A stretch of DNA of 64,000 nucleotides, taken from contig NW_006768784.1 of NCBI RefSeq assembly GCF_000204055.1, positions 793,323 through 857,322 of the forward strand. The letters run 5' to 3'. The notes beneath the pieces were generated by a model. That model was not told the DNA's origin, did not search any database, and was given only the letters and a program-made list of their open reading frames with translations. Shown here in pieces: positions 54,577-64,000 of the stretch (position 1 is the first letter of the stretch; each line of letters starts with the position of its first letter). Position numbers and translations under genes: made by a program. The stretch is from Melampsora larici-populina 98AG31. Lineage: Eukaryota > Basidiomycota > Pucciniomycetes > Pucciniales > Melampsoraceae.

Positions 54577-55693
54577 ATGCCAAAGTCAAGTCATCAAAGA
54601 ATGTCAAAATCATCAAACTTAACTTCATTTTATTCAGTTTATAAAGGTTATCAAACCGGAATCTTTACTTCTTGGCCAGAAACTCAAAAATCCGTCAATG
54701 GTTATCCAAAAGCGATTTACAAGAAATTCAAAACCAAACAACAAGCCGAAGAGTTCCTAAAAACCGGTGATTATAACCTCGATGCTTCTGTTCCATCTAC
54801 TTCAATCACTAGTACTCCGACTACTACGAATACCCCTAGTTCTGGGTCTAGTAGTAGTAATACTGGTGGAATCGTTTTTGCTTTAAATCATTCAAATCTG
54901 CCAAACTTCAATCATCAAGACCAAACCAAATCATTAAATAATTTCAATACTTTACGAGTTTATTGTGATGGAGCTTGTAGTAGTAATGGACAGAAGAACA
55001 AATTAACCCCTGCCGGTTCAGGTGTTTGGTGGGAACCTAATCAAGATTGTTCGGTCAAGATACCTAGGTAAAAAGCTTCATGTCGATCTGATTTAATTTA
55101 ATTTTATCTATCAAAGACTCAGGTTCTTGGGTTTTGATTTAGTAATCTAGCTTGTCGTTTACCTGGTCCTCTTCAATCAAATAATCGAGCTGAATTATAT
55201 GTAAGTCGATCTGTGAAATCATTTCAGTCATGAAAAAAAAGAAATCACTCAAATCAATTCACCTTGTTTTCCTTTCGATCAGGCTATTTATCTTGTACTA
55301 AAACATGATCCAGATCCAAATCTAAAACTCGAAATCTATACCGACTCACAATACTCAATCAACTGTCCGTCAAGCTTCCTATATCTTTTCCCAACTCCTC
55401 CAAAAGATTCTAACCCAAACTCTGATTTTTGGGATCTGTAAACAGGTTTAACAAAATGGTTATCGAATTGGATGTCAAACAACTGGAAAACCTCAGCAGG
55501 TAAACCAGTAGAAAACCAAGACTTGATTAATTCGATTCGATTATTGCTTTTCAAAAGAGATCAAATCCATCGGAATGGAGCTCAATTGATTTATGTCAAA
55601 GGTCATTCTGGTTTACTTGGGAATGATCAAGCTGATAAGTTGGCTAGATTAGGTGCTAGTAAAGAACCTATTCATGATTTGATTCTCGATTAA
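54577..55693 (+). CDS. Ribonuclease H1
   Basis: Four exons (54577-55067, 55143-55200, 55283-55364, 55446-55693) join in phase to 292 residues. The N-terminus is the RNase H1 hybrid-binding (viroplasmin-like) domain: FYSVYKGYQTGIFTSWPET and KKFKTKQQAEEFL. A Ser/Thr-rich linker follows, then the catalytic domain with all four acids: Asp in VYCDGACS, Glu in NNRAELY, Asp in IYTDSQYS and Asp in GNDQADKLAR; the His of KGHSG is present too. The enzyme removes RNA from RNA:DNA hybrids in nucleus and mitochondria. No clear mitochondrial presequence is seen. The ATG at 54577 is the first in frame; MSKSSN eight codons later is an alternative. Intron 3 has a weaker donor (GTCCGT). Confidence 0.92.
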
Positions 55694-57539
55694 ACTTTTT
55701 TCTTTTGGTCAAGGGGTGGGTTGAGAGGTGGTTGGGGATTGGGTGTGGATTGTTTGTATTGCTTAGTTTAGGAGATTTAAAGGTTTGGTCATCAAAAAAA
55801 GCAACGGATATGTGTGTGTTTGTATATTTTATTTTTACTTTTTACTTCATGTAAGTTGAAACTGTTGCAAAGGTTACTACGACCACCTTGGACTTGTAAG
55901 AGTAAGATGAATGAATGAAGGATCAAGTAAGGGTTTTCTTTAATTGTTCAAAGAAGTGGTTTATAACTCAAACTTGATACATAAAGTATCAAACCCGGGA
56001 AGGCAAAGTAATCATACGCCAAAGAGTATAAATATGATGTTTTAAGAGAATTCAGGGATTATGCTCAGTTATCCAAGTAGTGCAGATCAAGTTAATTTCT
56101 TGAGAATTGTGAACACCAAGCATAAGTATGTATCAGCCTAAAGCTACTTCAAGCCAGAATGGTCTGATGATCTATACAGTTTTTATTTAGTGTGCATGAA
56201 TGTAATAGAATCACTCAAATTCCACCTGACCACTCACTGACACATATGGCTTTTACAGTCAAACCGGAAAAAGCTTGTCACAAATTCCCCGCCAATTTGC
56301 TCGAGTTTTGCGGGCAAAATCGGGCAAGTGTTTCCAATTTTTTTTTTTACTTTTTCTTTGTAACACCTATCTCCAGAGTTTTGCTGTGATACCACTCTTT
56401 TGGCCTTTTTATTTATTTATTATCTTATACTCCTATGGGAACCTGTGGGGCTGCCAATAAAGAATTCTCATAATTAATTTTGTAGAGGATTTGTTTCAGT
56501 AGTACATATAGAAGGAAGAGGAATTTAAAAGGCTTGATGAGATTTCCTTACAAAACAATGTATTGATTTTAATTTGACATCTTTTAATCCAGTCATCTAT
56601 TCTAAATATTTTTTGTTAGACAGATCCCTCCTTGGTGTATCTAAGTAGCTTTTGTCTCTTTGAGATTATTGTTTTTGGACTTCTTTTGGGGGAAAGGTTT
56701 TGAGGGATAAGAAAGTTAGATACATTTTCTCGATTTGGCTTTTGCTTTACTTTTTGGGTGTTTTTTGTAATGTTTTGATTTTTGTTTCAACAAATGGAAG
56801 GTGGAATTCAATTATTTTTATTTTGATTGCAAAATTTAAGATATTATCCAAGGGATCTTATTTGAAATGATCAGTATTGTTTGAAGTTTCAGTTCATGAG
56901 ATTGAATGCTTTGTCCGTTCGCCCATCCTTTGAGTTCCGCTCAATATGATCATGTTCCGAGCTTGGTAAAGCTAGCAATCATCTGTGATTTTTTGTGATG
57001 TCTGAGGTTGATCTGCGTATGGTGGGAAGAAGCGGTTTAGCAAAATGTAGGCTGTTTCACAGCACTAGTCTATTGAATGTGCAAAAGGATTGATTTCTGC
57101 CTTTGTAGTCAGGAAAACTTGAAGATTGAGGACCTCGGAGTGGCAAAAACAAAGAAACACCAGGACCTATACAAAATATATGAACATAACACTTGATACA
57201 TTCAACTCACGAGTAAATTTACAACAAGACAGAAAAATGAGACAGCAACCAGGCAGCAGACCATTTTGACCATTTTTTACCATTCTGATGAGTAACATGA
57301 AAAGACCAAAATGTGTTTCAAAACTAGAGCGTGTAATGAGCCTGACCCGAAAGTTTGCATCCACAATGTACTGCTCGTTTGGAAATGAAAGTGACTGATT
57401 ATCAAAATGCAAAAATCCCGGCGATTGCTGGAGCTCAAGCGCTAAAGAATTTTTTATAAAGTATCCTCGACAGGCTCTCTTCCACTCAACCACAAGTCCA
57501 GAGAGATGAAAATCCCGAGGTGTGTGGAAATGATCGGCT
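55694..57539. other. No gene seen
   Basis: AT-rich, T-rich sequence downstream of RNase H1. Open frames here are short and without signals. Confidence 0.45.
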
Positions 57540-57803
57540 TCAAGTCTGAGTTGGCATCAAGCCCAGGACATCAATGCTGTAATTTAGAAGAGTAGACACT
57601 CTTCTCCAATCATTGTAATGTAAAGCGGTCCTTGGCTCGCCTGCTGCACGACTCTGGCAAGCTTGATAGCGGTGTCCAAAGTCTGAACACCAGTAACATT
57701 GGTGTTCTCCGTTATGTACATTCGGCGCCGCCCCTTCGGGGATTTGAATGGGTGTTTCATCCGTTGCGAGTCTCTCTTCAAGTGTGGTGATCGGAGGTCG
57801 CAT
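57540..57803 (-). CDS. Small protein with one CCHC zinc knuckle
   Basis: An 87-residue frame from ATG 57803. Residues ~36-49 are CYWCSDFGHRYQAC, which fits the C-x2-C-x4-H-x4-C zinc knuckle of nucleic-acid-binding and Gag-like proteins. A TATA-like stretch (TATATAAG on the minus strand) lies near 58090, about 285 bp upstream. No gag or pol motifs are found next to it, so it may be a domesticated fragment, a small host gene or a chance frame. A following frame (57493-57167) could be a further exon. Confidence 0.4.
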   Translation of the reverse strand: MRPPITTLEERLATDETPIQIPEGAAPNVHNGEHQCYWCSDFGHRYQACQSRAAGEPRTALHYNDWRRVSTLLNYSIDVLGLMPTQT

Positions 57804-59315
57804 CGTACGGGTTTTTTATTGATGTGGAGTATTGTGAATCTTGGTCTTAGGGTTGAGGGATGAAAAGAATGAGTAATTAAAATAAGACTCGTGTATCATC
57901 AAGGGAATGATATGTGGAGACTCTTGTTGACTAACCAAGTAATAAGGCTGAGATGGGATTTGAAGTGAAGTTGAAGATAAAATTGTCAAGAGGTTGATTT
58001 CTTAAGTCGAAGTATGACAAGGTTGAAATGCAGTCGAAAGGTGAGACCGAGTGGGAATTCTCTGGAGCAAGAACTTATCCTGCTTATATACTGAGAGATC
58101 TACGATGACCTAGTTTTTTGATGAAAAGGACAGCAGGGCAGCAAGGCTTGTATGACGCAACAGCTCAGAGGACATATGGACCAGCTCCAGTTTAATCTTG
58201 TGATACCCTATTTTCTGTTTAGTCCCTCTTTCCTTTTCCCGACGCTTGCGAAAGCATGATTTTCTTATTGGGTGCTGTTAAATAATGGATGGTAGTGTGA
58301 TTGCTATTTTCGTCATCATCATTCATTCATATCATCACCATTAGCGTAATGTTCCGGTTTTGTCCATTGGTCAAAATCATCCGGAAACATAAATACCACC
58401 CTGAATAACCATTATATTTTCCAAATCCAAGATTCCCTCGGATTTGGAAGTCATTCACCCGAATTCTTCAAGGTACTCCGTCATTTCTGACTTTTCATTC
58501 CATTTCACCCCGATTGCCTTACAATTTACAAACACCAAATATCATCCAAATAGGATTTCACGGTAACGGATCTCAACGAGTCTTAGAGTTCTCTTCAGTA
58601 TCATCATCTTAAAGACTTGTGCGATGATATATGGTTGCAAGCGCCATCGATGTGACAAACCTGTCAGGATCTCTCGGCGTGACCTGAACATGAGGATTAC
58701 CACCTGGCGAGTATAAAGCAGGTATTCTGAGTTCACGGCGTGATGGCCGCGCGATTTCGCTGCCCGTATCCACCAAGACAGTACTGTGATCATGAGACTT
58801 TCAAGGCCACTCGCTGTGTGGATTTCACAATTGTTAGCGAGTCAAATCCAATCATCAGCCGATGAAGGTCTCGGGCTCAAAAGTCAAACACGCGAAGAAG
58901 AGAGAGAGAGGTTTATGAAATTCTTCAATCGACAACCGATATTGATCACGATTAACGATTCAAGAAGGAAAATTGAATGTAACTTCAAAGGTTTCGATCA
59001 TCATTTGACGGCATCATCATTATCATTCATCATCTTATCAAAGAGTCTATATAAGATCAATCAAATCGAACTAAAGTGTTTCAAATCAATAAGTTTTAAA
59101 CATCATCACTAGAAGAAGAATTCCGCACTAAGAAGTTAAAAGTCAAAAAAGTATATCAATGAAGGAAGAATCTCAAAACAAAAAACACATCCCGCTCATG
59201 GATCTTGATCAACCATCTTCTCACTTATCATATAAGAAGATATATATACCCAATTCCCTAAACCCAAAACACTCGATGACTAACTAAGATTCAAAATATC
59301 ATACCAAAATGTGTT
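57804..59315. other. No gene seen
   Basis: Includes the presumed 5' region of the zinc-knuckle frame. Otherwise unassigned; simple GA tract near 58900. Confidence 0.4.
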
Positions 59316-59681
59316 TTATAAAGTTCCTTCAACAGCTCTATTATCCTCAACAATATAATGATCATCAATACAAAACGATCTAGGTTTAAAAACCTGATTA
59401 TTTTCAAACCGTCTCACTGTCTTCTTAACCCGATTGTTTTCCTCTTCATCATCTTTTGATAGATCTTTAGATTTCCTTGCACCATTTCTTACTTCTTTTG
59501 TTAATCCATTTGGAGCTAGGATTGGTGAAATGGATGATTCGTTGTTTTCTTTTCTTGGTATTGTAGTATGAGAAGAAGAAGTTGTAGAGGATGGTTCTTG
59601 TTGTGGGTGTTGTTGAGATGGTGATGTGTCAGAACCAGTTGGTTTAGGAACGGCTTCGAGTTGATCAGGTTGTTTCGACAT
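59316..59681 (-). CDS. Hypothetical small hydrophilic protein
   Basis: A 121-residue frame from ATG 59681 (SKQPDQLEAVPKPTGSD). Strongly Ser/Pro/Gln-rich in the first half, then charged (RKSKDLSKDDEEENNRVKK) and ending VEDNRAVEGTL. The composition suggests an intrinsically disordered protein. No domain is recognised and no intron is needed. It sits in a repeat-poor stretch. An upstream ATG at 59705 adds eight residues. Confidence 0.5.
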   Translation of the reverse strand: MSKQPDQLEAVPKPTGSDTSPSQQHPQQEPSSTTSSSHTTIPRKENNESSISPILAPNGLTKEVRNGARKSKDLSKDDEEENNRVKKTVRRFENNQVFKPRSFCIDDHYIVEDNRAVEGTL

Positions 59682-60702
59682 CTTGGATTGATGCTGGGGA
59701 CGCAAATGATTTGAAAGATTTCAGGGTTTGTTTGGGATATCGGGACATGATACGAGATTTCTTCAAAAGCAGATGAACGAATCGATGTCTTTGTTGTTTT
59801 GCTGCAAGCTGCACTTGCCTTTGACGTCGTGTTCGATCTCTTTAGTATTACAATTCCCATTACCTCTCTGGTCCACCTGGATCGTTCTCGCCTTTTGTAA
59901 CTTCAAGTTTCTATTTAATCCCAATCTAGTTTGTCTTCCTATCCTGGTCAAACAAAAGCGCCTATCACATATCGCTATCCCGTCTTTGGTAAGCTAGTAA
60001 TACAAAGAGCCTTTATGACAACTTTGAATTACTCCATATATCGGATCTCATCTTTGGATCTTTGCGACTTGAAGGTGGCCTTACGTTTTGTTCTGGCTTT
60101 CTATCACTGTCCCGCTCATCTCATACACAAAACTCCTTCTCTTTTCTTTCTCAAGCACACCGATTGCGATGATCTTATACCTCTTCATTTCCAACTCCTC
60201 ACTCTACTGGGCCAAATCAGTCTTTGCGCGCGCCTCTGTCACCAATCTTGATCATCCGGATCAGACCTTATGAATTTGATCATCTTGATACTCCCGGTAC
60301 TCTAATCGACCTCAATTGGTCTTGATTAAGTCTACTAGAAGTATGCAAGCTAATCTCAGGAATGTGGTATTTTGATCTACATTTCATTTCAGCTCTAGAA
60401 AATAACTTTGAAATCCTCACAAAAAAAGGTATGATCAGATGAAGATTTGGATAAACCAGTTTTCTCAAATATTGCTTATTTCCAATCGACCATCACTCTG
60501 GATCACACGTTTGAACTCAAACTACACATTTATAAATCCTGATCATTTCTGATTCAGTATAAAAGGAAGAATGAAATAAACAGCATAAAATAGCATATAT
60601 ATTAATACTATCATTTTCTATAGATCACCCATGTCTGATCACCCAATTCGATCAATGAACATGGCTATAAATCCCAGAAATAAGCGGAATTAGGCATGCA
60701 CA
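59682..60702. other. No gene seen
   Basis: Intergenic sequence between the small hypothetical gene and tRNA-Leu; no convincing frame. Confidence 0.45.
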
Positions 60703-60810
60703 GGACAGATGGCCGAGTGGTCTAAGGCGCCGTCTTAAGGAAGCAATCGGGCACCTGGCGTGATTTAATCCGGCGGTCTTCGGGCGTGGGTTCGAATCCC
60801 ACTCTGTTCA
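60703..60810 (+). tRNA. tRNA-Leu (AAG), intron-containing
   Basis: The acceptor stem GGACAGA pairs with TCTGTTC, discriminator A. A D arm (GCC/GGC), an anticodon stem CCGTC pairing with GGCGG, a variable arm CTTCGGG as in Leu tRNAs and a T arm GTGGG TTCGAAT CCCAC are all present. The anticodon loop reads TTAAGG, giving anticodon AAG, with an intron of about 30 nt (60741-60770) after position 37. A frame shifted by one base would read UAA, also Leu. A TTTTT pol III terminator follows at 60816-60820. Confidence 0.92.
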
Positions 60811-62427
60811 AATACTTTTTGCTTTGCAAGACGGTGCTTTGAAAAAAAGAAGCTTGAAATGAGCCTTGAAGAAGGGAAAGGTCCAATGTAGTTGAACCTA
60901 TGAAAGTCAGTTTCAGAAAGGTTGAAAAAAATCAAAAAACTGGCCTTGTGGTCTGTGCGCACAGTGGATGTAGACAGAATGTAGTTGCATTCTGACAGCC
61001 ACATACCACCACAGCCCACCCATAGAGCTTTTTCTGTCTCAACAAACCCAATCAATCTTGCATTTTGCAACAAAAGCCTAAGTGCTGATGACACAATAAG
61101 GCCACCAATGGAGATTGATTGTTTATTCCAGGTGTACAAGCAGACACAGAAAGTATCACCAGGTCTGTTTTGGAGTGGCACATTGACATGTGCACACCAA
61201 AGTGTTTTCTTAGTAGCTTTTTTGAGTCATTGAAGACATCAGAAATCCTCCAGGCTCCATCCCCTGTATTTTGCACTGTACTACCCTTTGTTGACCAACA
61301 AAGACACCCAACCTGTTCTGCCTTGGAAGCATCCTTGTATTGTGGTGACAGTTCAACTGCATGAGCACTCAAAATCATCAATGAATAGCTATCTGATGTA
61401 TTATACCAATTAGCTTATGTCTACAATCACATCTGTTTCACATCTTGGCTTCATTTACATGCCCAAGTTCCCTACATCTTGGGTAATGAGATTGAATCAA
61501 TCCTTAACAACAGCTAATTTCAAAGCCATCACATAAATTTTGTTTCTTTCTCTTGAATGACAAATTGTTGGTGTACATTTCAAACTCTCAAGAGACCTAC
61601 AACCATTTGGAAAACCTCCAGTCCTGAAATAATTCTTGATCACCATCCATTATGTACATCCACGTTTTCTACAAAATACTCAAAATGTATTCACAAAAGG
61701 TATGCAACCTACTCCTGTGCATTGATCTTGATTCCTTTGGAAGCTGTTTGGCTTGACATGGCCTAAAAAGGGTTTTCAAAGGGATTGAGTTGACTTCAAT
61801 CAATTTGATTGGTGGAGTTGAAGTCAAAAATAACTTTCAAACATAACCCAATGTGTTGTCATTGATTAGCACTTTGACATCATGGTCTTGATTGCATTAT
61901 AAATCCATTCTGCTTTCTTGTATTATGGTCTAGGCAATTTAATAATGGTAAACAATAAATAAATAGAATCATTTGTTTTAAATTAGCAAAGAAGTTGTAC
62001 TGGGGGGTTTCTGACTATTGAGACCGGTAATAAAACCACAAAGATTTGTTGTAAAGCTTATCTTCTTGGTTAGACCTCTTGCTAGCAACATTGATTGATA
62101 GATTGATATTTTTTGAAGTAAGGGAGTTAGTAGAGGTCCAAATTAAAGCAGAGATCACGGTTACAAGTGTTGAAAGCCAATCAAGACTACAACGGTTGTG
62201 ACAGGTGAAGAAGAGATGTCAAGGTTTCTATTAACTAGTCTAAGAGTTGTGTTTGTTGTTATGTGTGATGTTTCTTTCAGTTTCCCAACAAATGTTGTAG
62301 TTGATCAGTCCCAATGAGTTTGATTCAAAGTTGATTAGATATATATGTTATCGTGTTCCCTCTATCTTATTCTCTTTCCTCACTAACTTTTATATCTGTA
62401 AAGGTACTAATGTTGTTACAATACTAG
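60811..62427. other. No gene recognised
   Basis: Several long open frames on the minus strand (60765-61381) have no known motif and overlap in different frames; they may be an old transposon. A short palindrome (TTGACTTCAATCAATTTGATT with its inverse) lies near 61790-61830. Confidence 0.4.
60816..60820 (+). terminator. RNA polymerase III terminator of tRNA-Leu
   Basis: Run of five T, six bases after the discriminator base. Confidence 0.75.
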
Positions 62428-62945
62428 ATTCCGTTAGATCAACTTCTGAGCCTTCTTTCGCTCTTAACTCACATTCTTGTTTTTATATTTACCTCCAATA
62501 ACTTAGGTAGATATTATATAATCTTATCAATTACTTTCATTCTCTATTTCTCATTACTTTCATTCTCTATTTCTCATTAATTTCTTTCTCTCGTTTTGTT
62601 CTTGTTGTCTTTCAGGTTAGGCCCAAGTCTGCAATACTTGTGGTAGTCGGAGAAGTGTGCTCACGTTAAGCACAATCATATTAGGTTAGCTACTATTGAA
62701 ATTAATTTATCTATTGGAAAGAGAATTCCGTTAGATCAACTTCTGAGCCTTCTTTTGCTCTTAACTCACATTCTCATTTTTATATTTACCTCCAATAACT
62801 TAGGTTAGTCCCAAGTCTGCAATACTTGTGGTAGTTGGAGAAGTGTGCTCACGTCAAGCACAATCATATTAGGTTAGTCCCAAGTCTGCAATACTTGTGG
62901 TAGTTGGAGAAGTGTGCTCACGTTAAGCACAATCATATTAGGTCT
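62428..62945 (+). repeat. Duplicated block: intron-containing copy, then intron-less copy
   Basis: A ~79 bp segment (starting ATTCCGTTAGATCAACTTCT, ending AACTTAG) occurs at 62428 and 62725. A ~69 bp segment (GTTAGGCCCAAGTCTGCAAT...) occurs at 62616, 62804 and 62873. In the first copy the two are separated by 109 bp (62507-62615) that begin GTAGAT and end TTGTCTTTCAG. In the second they are joined directly at that junction, and the second segment is then repeated in tandem. Confidence 0.8.
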
Positions 62946-63504
62946 TACGGTGTCTCAAGCCATTTACAACAAGAACAGAAAGTGTGTTTGTGAACCGGGT
63001 TGATTGGCTATATGTCAGCTAGGCAATTATGTTTGGTATATGTGATGGTGATCAGTGGTGGGTTTTGTGCCACATTGTGCAAGAAATTATTGGTAGCATG
63101 TATTTTGATAGGCCTGCTGAGTTATTGACAAGTGAGAGTTGGCTTGAGCTGTGTTGGTTTAGATTTGATACTGGATGGGTCAAGTGTATGTATGAGAAGA
63201 AAACTGAATGTGATCCATCTGAGCCATACATAGGCTATAAGCAGGCCTGTATACTTGTTTAACACAAATAAAACACAATCAGATTTCTTTCAAATCACTT
63301 TGTGTGTAAATGTCAACATGCCATATGAGAACAGAGATGGTGACAGTGTATACATCACCCCTGGGGCCAGACTGGATCACACTACATACACTGTAGTGAT
63401 CTTTTGGCCCATGGGGGTGCTGTATCTTTTCTGTGCCCACTTGTACACTAGTAACTGACATCTTTTATCTTCTAGCCCATCAAGATGGAATGAAGAGATG
63501 ATAA
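62946..63504. other. No gene; hairpin in front of a DIRS-like relic
   Basis: Includes an imperfect hairpin at about 63350-63432 (ATACATCACCCCTGGGGCC with its inverse GGCCCATGGGGGTGCTGTAT), followed by CTTTTCTG...CACTTGTACACTAG, which also occurs beside the relic at 15.4 kb. Confidence 0.45.
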
Positions 63505-64000
63505 TTGAGGATTATTCTTCACATAGATTTCTATGAGGTTACTTCTTGGATGGTATCAATCACAGATGCTGTTCACTGGCCATCAAATCTAGTTTTGACG
63601 CAGAAACTTTTCTGGATGGGCCATTGTTGGATGAAGACATTGATGCTGCTTGTGCGCTTAAGCAGTACCATTAATTTTTTTACAATTAATACTCCAATTG
63701 AAGTTCACAATCTTGAAACACTTTTGATCAAACACCCAAACAGACCATTTGTTGCCTTGGTTCTCAAAGTTTTACATGTAGGTTTTTGGCTGACTTCATC
63801 TTTACCTTGCGCTTTGTCTGAAGTTGTGGATGGACCAAATCACATCTTGTATGAAACTTATGAGAATTCTGGACAATCAATGTCAAGAAGAGATTGAGAA
63901 AGGGAGGTATTCAGCCAAATTCTCTACTTTTTTTTGCCAGACATGAAGGTCATCCCGCTACTTGTGACCTCTAAAAGAGATTCATTAGAGATACAGATGT
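63505..64000 (+). pseudogene. DIRS-like RT N-terminal relic, runs off the window
   Basis: From ~63670 the frame reads INTPIEVHNLETLLIKHPNR then PFVALVLKVLHVGFWLT and VDGPNHILYETYENSGQ. The intact element's RT begins with an equivalent block (VIPMWSALMKEVGL, YIINGFREGFCLGI, TPPNHESAREARSEIE). After a stop near 63895 the text continues in other frames (GRYSAKF, DMKVIPLLV), as expected for the next RT block. Decayed; it continues past 64000. Confidence 0.5.

Noticed and set aside
60765..61381. Overlapping minus-strand frames after the tRNA as a gene
   Set aside because: They overlap in different frames, one runs into the tRNA, and no motif is recognised.
1..64000. rRNA genes, telomere repeats or a centromeric satellite
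   Set aside because: No stretch resembling rRNA or TTAGGG-type repeats was seen, and no large satellite array is present.

Overview
This window looks like a nuclear contig of a basidiomycete, most likely a rust fungus (Pucciniales). The evidence is the very high repeat load, AT-rich host genes with short introns (GTGAGT-, GTAAGT- or GTCAGT-type donors), DIRS-like tyrosine-recombinase retrotransposons, and C-to-T decay of old repeats that is mostly in TCG context, as described for Pucciniomycotina. Only a few host genes are present; most of the sequence is nested transposable elements and their remains.

1-15.1 kb is a nest of DNA transposons. A Tc1-type transposase gene (1-728 and 14921-15116) is split at a TA dinucleotide by a 14.2 kb element (729-14920) with ~75 bp inverted termini. 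That element holds a decayed multi-exon cargo gene of unknown function, a DDE_3/Tc1-like transposase near its right end, a young Ty3/gypsy chromovirus with LTRs identical by eye (1043-7120, TSD ATCGA), and a complete-ended pogo-like element (10119-12797). 15.3-20 kb is a relic of a DIRS-like retrotransposon, itself split by a 1.37 kb inverted-repeat element (18106-19474). 20522-21793 is a TIR element carrying spliced-gene-like sequence.

22.8-23.6 kb has a hypothetical host gene. 26.5-32.1 kb is a well-preserved DIRS/Ngaro-type retrotransposon on the minus strand. By hand, its gag-RT-RNase H frame can be joined across four introns into one 1231-codon frame, followed by an overlapping tyrosine recombinase. 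32.7-34.4 kb is a ~1.7 kb long inverted repeat with 440 bp arms around a hairpin-rich spacer.

35-51 kb is mostly MITEs. It includes three copies of a CACTG-ended family with exact 3 bp target duplications, hAT-type MITEs with 8 bp duplications, TA-flanked MITEs, and elements inserted into each other. Host genes here are a Vps3844/DUF3844-domain membrane protein (40.3-41.9 kb, minus) and a three-exon gene for a secreted protein with an internal duplication (44.6-46.1 kb, plus).

51.7-55.7 kb holds a divergent gene pair. One is a nine-exon M13 (neprilysin-like) protein in which the HExxH zinc site reads QKMMM, so it is probably a pseudoenzyme. The other is a four-exon RNase H1 with all catalytic acids. 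Further right are two small hypothetical genes, an intron-containing tRNA-Leu (60703-60810), a repeat block with an intron-containing copy next to a precisely intron-less copy (62428-62945), and the start of another decayed DIRS-like RT at the window end.

All splice models, terminal repeats and target duplications were worked out by eye. Family names rest on recognised motifs, not on searches.
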